Positions 40,023 through 47,591 of a DNA stretch of 51,199 bases are shown one piece after another. This DNA is from a virus. Both the position numbers and the translations under genes were made by a program. Location: positions 1 to 51,199 of the IMG/VR virus record IMGVR_UViG_3300045612_000261; one strand, given 5' to 3'. Each line of letters starts with the position of its first letter. Position 1 is the first letter of the stretch. Under the pieces are notes generated by a model. It did no database searches. It was not told where the DNA came from and saw only the letters and a list, made by a program, of their open reading frames with translations.

Positions 40023-40679
40023 TTAATAAATGAAAGTTACTTTATTTTCTCCTTCAAAAGGCGTTTTATTTAAAATAGTACTTTCAATTTGATTATATAA
40101 ATTATTTAAACTATTATTATTATCAATAGTAATGTCAAATTCTGTTCCGATCCATTGCCATTCACTAGGATGTATACCTAGATCATGCATAACATTGGAT
40201 TCTTTAACATTACCTTTATTAGCTTCTAAAGCAATATCATACCAATAAGGTAATTCACCTCTCTGTACCCAAACAATAATACCATTTGACTTTCTTATAG
40301 CCTTAATTTCATTAGGAAACCTACAGTCACTTATTACTACATTATCCTCACTTTTACGTAATTTATTTTCTAAACTAGCTATCCAAATATCATCATGAAA
40401 ACCTTGTCTACATACTTCAGTGCCCCAATTTTGTAAAACCCATCGTGGTGTAATTTTTATACCTAATCTATTACTCCACCAAAAATCCACTTTCTCACGC
40501 CACTCTCTACTCTGCTTGGTACGACCTTCCAACATATCTCGGTCCCAACCAAACACTGCGGCTACAGCATCTTTAAGACTGCGAGCAAAACTGTCTCTAC
40601 GAAATTGATGAAGGTTAACAAGATAGTCAGCAATAGTATCTTTACCGCTACCAATTAAACCACATAATCCTACAATCAT
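40023..40679 (-). CDS. 1: Deoxynucleoside monophosphate kinase (T4 gene 1-like)
   Basis: 218 residues (T4 gp1 241). P-loop GLIGSGKDTIADYL at 7-20, FARSLKDAVAAVFGWDR and NWGTEVCRQGF correspond to substrate-binding segments of T4 dNMP kinase, and VISDCRFPNEIKAI to its Walker B-like strand. It phosphorylates dNMPs to dNDPs, supporting replication. It lies among late tail genes but has a sigma70-type early promoter of its own. Confidence 0.88.
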   Translation of the reverse strand: MIVGLCGLIGSGKDTIADYLVNLHQFRRDSFARSLKDAVAAVFGWDRDMLEGRTKQSREWREKVDFWWSNRLGIKITPRWVLQNWGTEVCRQGFHDDIWIASLENKLRKSEDNVVISDCRFPNEIKAIRKSNGIIVWVQRGELPYWYDIALEANKGNVKESNVMHDLGIHPSEWQWIGTEFDITIDNNNSLNNLYNQIESTILNKTPFEGENKVTFIY

Positions 40680-40697
40680 AGACTAATCCTTTATTTG

Positions 40698-40726
40698 ATA
40701 ATAATAAAATTTAACTTTTAAGTCAA
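40698..40726 (-). promoter_or_regulatory. Sigma70-type promoter of the dNMP kinase gene
   Basis: On the minus strand TTGACT (40726-40721), 17 bp, TATTAT (40703-40698). It serves an early function inside a late gene block. Confidence 0.75.
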
Positions 40727-40734
40727 GATTATTT

Positions 40735-41502
40735 TTAACCAATAACAAGAGTATATCCAGTACCACCTGCCACATAAGTATCTATCTCTTTTTCTAATTT
40801 TTCAATTTCTTCTTTTGCTGCTGTTTTAAGATCATTACCATTTAATCCACCTGCTCCACCTGGACCTGCTATGCTACTAAATTTACCACGGGCTTCACCT
40901 AACATCATTTTACAATTAGCTAATGTGTAATCTTTAAACCATTGATGTGCATAAGTGTCTTGAAGTAATATATAATCTGGTCTATGATTATATCCGTGAA
41001 TAAGAACTTGCTCACCTTCACTATATGGTCGTTGCAAAATACGCAATGTATGTGTAGTAGGGATCCATTGAAATTCAATAAAAGCACCGAACATACGACC
41101 AACTAATTTTTGATACTGAGCAAACATATCATAAGTAGCAATACCACCTAACATAGTACTATTTAAAAGATATGTATTGGTATAAGCTAAATTAAATGGT
41201 TCAAACTGTGTTCCTGAACTGCCACCTGCTGTACGACTACCTATAGTCCGTCTAAAAATACTGCGTACTTGTATTATTTCTTTGGGCAATCTATAGTCGT
41301 TTGTATCTTCTTTTAGTTCTAAAAAATAATAGGATTCTTCTACTGCATTTGGGCTCTTTTGACGATAGCGACTTAAAGCACGATCTAATGCTATTTCATA
41401 ATGATCTGGATCTAATTCTACATCTATCATGCCATCACCCAGCATTAATTTACAATATTTGTAGATTTTTTCACGTTCTTGAAGGGTACTTGTGTCTGAC
41501 AT
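40735..41502 (-). CDS. 13: Neck protein (gp13-like)
   Basis: 255 residues (T4 gp13 309). YCKLMLGDGMIDVELDPDHYEIALDRALSRYRQKSPNAVEESYYFLELKEDTNDYRLPKEIIQVRSIFRR matches the N-terminal pattern of neck proteins in marine T4-like phages. The C-terminus has a Gly-rich loop and a helical LKTAAKEEIEKLEKEID segment. Neck proteins close the packaged head for tail attachment. The neighbours on the other side of the divergent late promoter are gp14 and gp15. AGGAG lies six bases before the ATG. Confidence 0.7.
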   Translation of the reverse strand: MSDTSTLQEREKIYKYCKLMLGDGMIDVELDPDHYEIALDRALSRYRQKSPNAVEESYYFLELKEDTNDYRLPKEIIQVRSIFRRTIGSRTAGGSSGTQFEPFNLAYTNTYLLNSTMLGGIATYDMFAQYQKLVGRMFGAFIEFQWIPTTHTLRILQRPYSEGEQVLIHGYNHRPDYILLQDTYAHQWFKDYTLANCKMMLGEARGKFSSIAGPGGAGGLNGNDLKTAAKEEIEKLEKEIDTYVAGGTGYTLVIG

Positions 41503-41519
41503 ATTTTACTCCTATGCAT

Positions 41520-41542
41520 TATTTATCTGCTGCTGATAAATA
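41520..41542. promoter_or_regulatory. Back-to-back divergent late promoters for gp13 and gp14
   Basis: GATAAATA on the minus strand (41527-41520) and GATAAATA on the plus strand (41535-41542), separated by TGCTGCT, form an inverted repeat. The minus box drives gp13 with an AGGAG site; the plus box lies four bases before the gp14 ATG. Confidence 0.65.
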
Positions 41543-41546
41543 CATT

Positions 41547-42704
41547 ATGCCTCGTATAAGCCTATACCGTCCAGAACGTGGATATGATTATAAATTCATA
41601 GATAGACAGATCAGTGAAATGTTTACTATTGGTGGTACAGACTTTTACCTACACAAATATCTTGGAGTAAACACGGCTCCAGAAAATGCTACAGCTGATC
41701 AACCTCATTATGATGTGTTGAAAGAAACTAATATACAAGACCTATTGCTATTGGAGAATCGTGACCGTAAGTATGACCCTGATATTTATAGAATACGGGG
41801 TCATTACCAAGTACAAAATCTTGATTTCAATCTAAGTCAATTTGGCTTATTCATAGATAATGACACTATATTTGCTACTGTCCATATAAATGATTGGATA
41901 CGAACTGTGGGCCGTAAACCTTTAAGCGGCGATGTTTTTGAATTACCTCATCTTAAGGATGAATTTGCTCTAAATGATTACACATTAGCACTGCCACGTT
42001 ACTTTGTTATTGAGGATGTAAGTAGAGCTAGTGAAGGATATAGCCAAACTTGGTGGCCACATTTATATAGATTAAAACTTAAAAAGATTACAGATAGTCA
42101 AATCTTTGCTGACATATTAGATAAACCAGCAGGTGAAAATACAGATCAAACACTACGTCAGTTGTTAAGCACAAAAGGTCAAGAATTACAAATTAATGAA
42201 TCTATATTAGACCAAGCTGAAGCAGACGCTCCTGCCAGCGGCTATGAAACAAGACATTTTTTTACTTTGGCAATAGATCCTACTACTGGTGACCCTATTA
42301 TTGAAACTGTTGATCAAACAGATGTAGACGCAAGCAACACGGGACTAGATGCAAGTAGAATAAATGGTCGTGCTATTAGACCAGGATATTCAGGACATTT
42401 GATAGGTGATGGATTTCCTCCTAACGGTTACGAATTTGGCCATGGAATTTATTTTCCACCTAGTGCTACACTTAACGATTATTTTTTAAGGACTGATTTT
42501 TTGCCAAATAGATTATATAGATTCGATGGCACTCGTTGGGTCAGAACTGAAGATGCAGTACGTCATACATTAACTAATAATAATAATCGTACTACACATA
42601 GATTAGGATTTATCAATAACGAAAATATTAGTATTATAAATGGTGAACAGGTAATAGAAAGACAAGCTTTAAGTAAAGTTTTCAAACCTAAGGCAGATTT
42701 ATAA
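41547..42704 (+). CDS. 14: Neck protein (gp14-like)
   Basis: 385 residues from ATG 41547; longer upstream starts at 41301 and 41514 would overlap gp13. MPRISLYRPERGYDYKFIDRQISEMFTIGGTDFYLHKYLG is the start I associate with gp14 proteins of marine T4-like phages. T4 gp14 is 256 residues; the additional C-terminal 100 contain a FPPSATLNDYFLRTDFLPNRLYRFDGTRWVR module like those in the sheath and gp15. With gp13 and gp15 it joins head and tail. No ribosome site is visible and a late box is directly upstream. Confidence 0.75.
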   Translation: MPRISLYRPERGYDYKFIDRQISEMFTIGGTDFYLHKYLGVNTAPENATADQPHYDVLKETNIQDLLLLENRDRKYDPDIYRIRGHYQVQNLDFNLSQFGLFIDNDTIFATVHINDWIRTVGRKPLSGDVFELPHLKDEFALNDYTLALPRYFVIEDVSRASEGYSQTWWPHLYRLKLKKITDSQIFADILDKPAGENTDQTLRQLLSTKGQELQINESILDQAEADAPASGYETRHFFTLAIDPTTGDPIIETVDQTDVDASNTGLDASRINGRAIRPGYSGHLIGDGFPPNGYEFGHGIYFPPSATLNDYFLRTDFLPNRLYRFDGTRWVRTEDAVRHTLTNNNNRTTHRLGFINNENISIINGEQVIERQALSKVFKPKADL

Positions 42705-44335
42705 TGCAGTTTTTTTATGACGGTCAAATAAGACGTTATCTTTTACAAACTATACGGTTACTTAGTAATTTTGTAGTAAAATATAATGATGGCAGGTTAG
42801 TTCCTGTACCTGTTATATATGGCGATATGGATAGGCAAGTTGCAAATATTATAAAACAAAACAGTGAAAATAAAGTAAACGGACCTCCAAGAATCGCAGT
42901 TTACATTTCAAATCTTGAAATGGAGAAAGAAAGATTAGCTGATGCAACGTTTGTTGGAAAATTACATATACGTGAAAGAGGAATTGAAAACGGTGAATAT
43001 AATAATAGTCAGGGAGTTAATTATACTGTAGAACGTTTAATGCCAACTCCTTATAAACTTACTGTAAAGGCGGACATATGGACTGGAAGTACTGAACAAA
43101 AACTGCAAGTTTTAGAACAAATGATGATGTTATTTAACCCAAGTTTAGATATTCAAACTAATGATAATTTTGTAGATTGGACCAGTTTAAGTGTAGTATA
43201 TATGGATGATATACAATTCAGCAGTAGACAAATTCCAGTTGGACAAGATACTCCTATAGACATTGCTACTTTAACTTTAAGTATGCCTATTTGGATCAGT
43301 CCTCCAACAAAAGTTAAAAAACTTGGCATAGTAAGTCGTATTGTTATGAGTATGTTCAGCAACATAGGAGAAACTGCATTAGGATATATTGATGGATTAG
43401 CACAAGACCCTAATGAAGGGACCAAAGGATTATATGACCAAATACCAAATCCACTTGTAATAGATACTACACAATATAATTTAATAGTTCTTAGCGGATG
43501 TGCAAAAATTTTCAGTCCTACAGAAACTGGTCATACTAATGATGATATAACTTATGATAAACCTGAAACAAATAAGGCAATAAATTGGCGGGTTATTTTA
43601 GGAAAACAACCTACGGTATTTAGTCCTGGTGAAAGTAAAATATTTTTGAAACAGCCTAACGGAAACGATGTGGTCGGAACTATCGCCCTTAATCCATTAG
43701 ATGAAACTTGTCTACATATAAATTGGGATAAAGACACTTATCCAAGTAATACTGATATTATAACTACCTATAGACCAAATAGTCCAGGAACATTTGATGC
43801 TATTATTGATCCACAGACCAAAGGTCCTAACGCTGGATTACCAACACCCATTATAGGTACAAGATATCTCCTAATTAATAATATTGGTGGGGGTATTAGA
43901 GAAACTTTGATAGCAGAAAATAATAGCAATAGGATTGATACAAATACAAACTTTGACCGTGTTAAAAATATAGAAGTATATATAAATGATATTTCAGTAG
44001 ATTTTGCTCCATATAATATAGATGGACAATTAGTAATAAGACTTATAAATGATGCTGTTATAGATGATGTAATTACCTATATCCTTAATGTTAACGAAGA
44101 TGGTCCAGATGCTTGGAAAAATAATTTAGGTGATGATTTTGTTGCCAACAGTCAAGATATTATTGAATGGACTGGAACTACATGGCACGTTATATTTGAT
44201 AGTACCAAAGAAAAAAATACCATATTCTACCTAACTAACATACATAGTAATATACAATATAAATGGGACGGTATTCGTTGGAGTAAAAGTTTTGAAGGTG
44301 AGTATCGTAAAGGGAGTTGGAAATTAATACTGTAA
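42704..44335 (+). CDS. 15: Tail sheath stabilizer (gp15-like), C-terminally extended
   Basis: 543 residues, twice the size of T4 gp15 (272). The first 220 follow gp15: FFYDGQIRRYLLQTIRLLSNFVVKYNDGRLVPVPVIYGDMDRQVANII, NYTVERLMPTPYKLTVKADIWTGSTEQKLQVLEQMMMLFNPSLDIQTN and TLSMPIWISPPTKVKKLG. The rest is an extension, ending in a FYLTNIHSNIQYKWDGIRW module. gp15 caps the tail at the neck. The start overlaps the gp14 stop by one base. Confidence 0.85.
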   Translation: MQFFYDGQIRRYLLQTIRLLSNFVVKYNDGRLVPVPVIYGDMDRQVANIIKQNSENKVNGPPRIAVYISNLEMEKERLADATFVGKLHIRERGIENGEYNNSQGVNYTVERLMPTPYKLTVKADIWTGSTEQKLQVLEQMMMLFNPSLDIQTNDNFVDWTSLSVVYMDDIQFSSRQIPVGQDTPIDIATLTLSMPIWISPPTKVKKLGIVSRIVMSMFSNIGETALGYIDGLAQDPNEGTKGLYDQIPNPLVIDTTQYNLIVLSGCAKIFSPTETGHTNDDITYDKPETNKAINWRVILGKQPTVFSPGESKIFLKQPNGNDVVGTIALNPLDETCLHINWDKDTYPSNTDIITTYRPNSPGTFDAIIDPQTKGPNAGLPTPIIGTRYLLINNIGGGIRETLIAENNSNRIDTNTNFDRVKNIEVYINDISVDFAPYNIDGQLVIRLINDAVIDDVITYILNVNEDGPDAWKNNLGDDFVANSQDIIEWTGTTWHVIFDSTKEKNTIFYLTNIHSNIQYKWDGIRWSKSFEGEYRKGSWKLIL

Positions 44336-44766
44336 AAGATAACATAGTATGCAGTGGTGCGTTATTTTATTCTACTGTCACAAAAAGAATTTTATTATTA
44401 CAAAAGTCTAATGGCAAACACAGAGGCACGTGGAGCCTTGTAGGTGGTACTGTAGGAAAAGACGAAAATGCATGGCAAAGTCTTTTGCGTGAAATAAAAG
44501 AGGAAATTGGTGATCTTCCTACTATAATTAAGTCAATTCCTCTGGAAACATTTGTAAGCAACGATAAAATATTCCACTTTCATACATTTTTATGTGTTGT
44601 AAAAAATGAATTTATACCAAACTTAAGTGAAGAACATTGCGGGTATAGTTGGACCAGCATAGACCTTTCACCTAGACCATTACATCAAGGACTACGTAGT
44701 AGTTTCAGTAATAAAAATATTAGAAATAAATTACAAACCGTATTTAATGTAATGGATTTAATCTAA
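44317..44766 (+). CDS. Nudix hydrolase
   Basis: About 147-149 residues with a complete Nudix box, GGTVGKDENAWQSLLREIKEEIGDL (G-x5-E-x7-R-E-x2-E-E-x-G-x). Nudix enzymes hydrolyse nucleoside diphosphate derivatives, caps or damaged nucleotides. There is no ATG in frame: the first candidate is TTG 44317, which touches the AGGGAG site, while an ATT at 44323 has ideal six-base spacing. It overlaps the gp15 end and ends convergently with the glycosyltransferase gene. Confidence 0.85.
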   Translation: MEINTVKDNIVCSGALFYSTVTKRILLLQKSNGKHRGTWSLVGGTVGKDENAWQSLLREIKEEIGDLPTIIKSIPLETFVSNDKIFHFHTFLCVVKNEFIPNLSEEHCGYSWTSIDLSPRPLHQGLRSSFSNKNIRNKLQTVFNVMDLI

Positions 44767-45542
44767 AATCCTATATATTTTTTACGTAAGAATTCTAAAT
44801 CAAATCTCTGTTCATTTAATACATGGGGTTGTCCCATCCAAGGTTCAGTTGTGGGCCAACAAGTACGCCAATGTTTATCCCATTTAGCCGTAAGATATTC
44901 AATATTCATATCTCTTGCTTCATCCAATTTTTTCATTACTTCAGGATCATGTCTACGTGTATTGCCACCATAAAAATGATATTCTGTTTTATCACCTGCT
45001 CCATGGAAATAATTTTTATTAAGACCTAAAACTTTTTTTACTCCGGCATGCATCATACGCATGATATAATCATCATCTTCGCAATATGCTGGATACATAT
45101 TTTCATCAAATAATCCAAACTTAGCTACAGTATGATCTCTTAATAAAAATAAATCCCAACTGCCTACATTGAAATCACCTGCACTAGCATGAATAATTCC
45201 TATTTCAGGATCTGAATTTACTTTATCATATATTTCTTGTAATATTCCATTACCAAAAGCTACATCATCATTTACAATTAACCAGTATGGAGCCATTATA
45301 TAACTTTTTATAATTAAATTCCAACTTGCCGGGACACCAAGATTGCATGGCATGTGTATAACATGTACATTTTTAATATAACGCCTTTTAATTTTTGCTA
45401 ATGCATCTAAATTCTCTGTTATTTCACCTTTTCCATTATTATTAATAATTAAGAATTTATCCACAGGAAAATCTACACTAGCTAATAATCTTTCTACCCA
45501 ATGTGTTGTAAAAACTACACATGTACCTATTACTGGAATCAT
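44763..45542 (-). CDS. Family 2-like glycosyltransferase (GT-A)
   Basis: 259 residues. VIGTCVVFTTHWVERLLASVDFPVDKFLIINNNGKG, HVIHMPCNLGVPASWNLIIKSY and YWLIVNDDVAFGNGILQEI (D-D of the DxD metal site) outline a GT-A fold, and YCEDDDYIMRMMHAGVKKV the acceptor/base region. It transfers a sugar from a nucleotide donor, most likely in virion or host-surface glycan modification together with the two upstream genes. It lies four bases after the upstream gene. Confidence 0.82.
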   Translation of the reverse strand: MIPVIGTCVVFTTHWVERLLASVDFPVDKFLIINNNGKGEITENLDALAKIKRRYIKNVHVIHMPCNLGVPASWNLIIKSYIMAPYWLIVNDDVAFGNGILQEIYDKVNSDPEIGIIHASAGDFNVGSWDLFLLRDHTVAKFGLFDENMYPAYCEDDDYIMRMMHAGVKKVLGLNKNYFHGAGDKTEYHFYGGNTRRHDPEVMKKLDEARDMNIEYLTAKWDKHWRTCWPTTEPWMGQPHVLNEQRFDLEFLRKKYIGF

Positions 45543-45546
45543 TTTG

Positions 45547-46800
45547 TTATCCTGCTAAAATATAATCTTCACCTTTTTTAGTCCTATCAGTCTGATCAAT
45601 CATTATGTTTACTATATTTTTTTCAACATAATCTGGATGAACATACCAATCTTCATAATTACGCCATTCATCTGGAGCGATGTCATTTACTACTAACATA
45701 TAACCTTGTGATTTTAAGTAATTTCTTGATTCCTCTCTTAGTTCTTTTTTATTTGTATTATAATAATCATGTTCATAGGTAATAACTCTAAATTTATATG
45801 TATCAAATGGAATCTTCTTTAATATTTCAAATGTAACTTCTGGTGGATCACAATCTAATTGTAAATAATCTACAACTGGCCCCAAATTTAACTCTCTAAT
45901 AATTTTAATATAATCAACTTCTAAAGCATTTTTAATTAAAAAAGGATTTTTTCTATCATTAGTTACTTGACGTTCGTCAATATCAATGCATATACCTCTC
46001 CAATTAAACGATTTTTCTAATAGTGCTGTATTATTTCCATAAAAAGGTCTACCTGCTCCTATTTCAACAAATGTTCCATTGGTTTTACCGTTAAGCATAC
46101 TAAGAACAAACATATCCTGATATGCTTCACTATAATTTGTCTCAATATTTTCAGATCCTAAAAACTTATATCTTAGTTTATTGTATTTAGAGTTGTTATA
46201 AGTATCAAAAGGAATCTCAATATAATTACTCATAAACCTAAGGTTATTATAAACAATACGTTTATAGTCTTCCGGTAGCTGACTACTACGCATAAGGGAT
46301 TTAAAAATTATTCTACTTTCATCACAAAGTCCACAATTCCAACCACTTAATGCTTTTTGAAATAGTAAACTATCTTTTCCTAAATACGAAACATCAGTTC
46401 TCAATCCAGCATTAGCAAAGTCTGAAACATTCACTCCAATACTAGCAATCATATAAGTATCATTCCAATGCCCATCATCTTGTTTATGTTCATAAAATCT
46501 ACTAAGATGAAAATATGCTTCAGGTCTGTTTGGTTGTATAGAAATAGCATGTTGAAGTAAACCTTTAACTGTAAAATTTCTACTCCCTTGTTTTTCAAAA
46601 CATATACTAGCTCTAATAAGACATTCATATTTTAATAGATCAGTTTCAGCTCTTTCAGCAGTTCTAAGATAAAAACTTACTGCACTGGCTAATTGCCCCA
46701 TATTATCATATTCTAATGCCATATTAAAATTTAATTCTGAATCAGTTGGATTATTAATATAATCTAATAAAAACCTTTGTATTTTATTATTTTCAAGCAT
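45547..46800 (-). CDS. TPR-like protein fused to FkbM-type methyltransferase
   Basis: 417 residues. Residues 1-200 are helical repeats of TPR type (NMALEYDNMGQLASAVSFYLRTAERA, AISIQPNRPEAYFHLSRFYEHK). Residues 225-417 form a SAM methyltransferase: SEAYQDMFVLSMLNGKTNGTFVEIGAGRPFYGNNTALLEKSFNWRGICIDID, then VVDYLQLDCDPPEVTFEIL and VITYEHDYY, as in FkbM enzymes. Likely O-methylation of a sugar, with the TPR part binding a partner. It overlaps the upstream gene by eight bases. Confidence 0.8.
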   Translation of the reverse strand: MLENNKIQRFLLDYINNPTDSELNFNMALEYDNMGQLASAVSFYLRTAERAETDLLKYECLIRASICFEKQGSRNFTVKGLLQHAISIQPNRPEAYFHLSRFYEHKQDDGHWNDTYMIASIGVNVSDFANAGLRTDVSYLGKDSLLFQKALSGWNCGLCDESRIIFKSLMRSSQLPEDYKRIVYNNLRFMSNYIEIPFDTYNNSKYNKLRYKFLGSENIETNYSEAYQDMFVLSMLNGKTNGTFVEIGAGRPFYGNNTALLEKSFNWRGICIDIDERQVTNDRKNPFLIKNALEVDYIKIIRELNLGPVVDYLQLDCDPPEVTFEILKKIPFDTYKFRVITYEHDYYNTNKKELREESRNYLKSQGYMLVVNDIAPDEWRNYEDWYVHPDYVEKNIVNIMIDQTDRTKKGEDYILAG

Positions 46801-47539
46801 TATGATCTATATCCAAAATATTTAAATGCACTATATCAACATTACCTATGAAATGATAGTTATTTGTTAAAATTAGGTGCAGTATTCTCTCACTAAAAAA
46901 ATCGTAAAATCTAACCTGTTGATTCCTTCTATATATTTCTGGAAGGAAATTCCCATAATTAGAATGAAATTCAAATAATATTTGAAATAAAATTTCACAA
47001 ATACGGTCAAAAATAGTATTTTCTGCTACAAACATATGAAATGGAATGAGATACTTATAGGTGCGTAACTGATCTATCATGCCTACTGTCAACGGTATTT
47101 TACGATCTGCTGCCAATCCATATAATAATTGCCAACCTAAACTATTATGACAATAACTAAAATGCTCATAAACATTATCAACATGTTGCGCATGTCCTTT
47201 TATGGCTGTAACTATATCTTTAGCTTTAGGAACATATACCCTATTAGGCTTTAATTCAAATTCTTCGTCCCAAAATATTCTATATGTATTTGTTCCTTTA
47301 AACTTATGATGTCTATTGCGCCAAATCCAATATAAACCCGTTAAGCTTCCAAAATCATTGTTCATATGACTTATATGTTCACCATCAGCATGATCCATTA
47401 GGAAGCCTCTAGTTTGCATACTTAATATATCGCCGTAGGCATAGTTAATTGATCCACACATTAGATTGTGTTGATTTAATTGATTACGTTTAGGTTCTCT
47501 GCCTACATAACAGAGACAATACATTCCTAAGTCTTGCAT
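46793..47539 (-). CDS. DUF4422-like putative glycosyltransferase
   Basis: 248 residues. HISHMNNDFGSLTGLYWIWRN is the hallmark segment of DUF4422 proteins (N-x-x-x-x-E/S-LTGLYWIWKN), annotated as glycosyltransferases in capsule and LPS loci. Two later conserved parts (WQLLYGLAADRKIPL, IPFHMFVAENTIFDRICEILFQILFEFHSNYG) fit its middle and end. It is the first gene of a three-gene cassette behind a sigma70-type promoter. Confidence 0.78.
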   Translation of the reverse strand: MQDLGMYCLCYVGREPKRNQLNQHNLMCGSINYAYGDILSMQTRGFLMDHADGEHISHMNNDFGSLTGLYWIWRNRHHKFKGTNTYRIFWDEEFELKPNRVYVPKAKDIVTAIKGHAQHVDNVYEHFSYCHNSLGWQLLYGLAADRKIPLTVGMIDQLRTYKYLIPFHMFVAENTIFDRICEILFQILFEFHSNYGNFLPEIYRRNQQVRFYDFFSERILHLILTNNYHFIGNVDIVHLNILDIDHNA

Positions 47540-47561
47540 AGTTGTAGTTATCTATGCAAAT

Positions 47562-47589
47562 AGTATACAGGAATATTTCAAGTTGTCAA
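47562..47589 (-). promoter_or_regulatory. Sigma70-type promoter of the glycan cassette
   Basis: On the minus strand TTGACA (47589-47584), 16 bp, TATACT (47567-47562), upstream of the ATG at 47539 and directly after the fibre gene stop. Confidence 0.75.
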
Positions 47590-47591
47590 TG

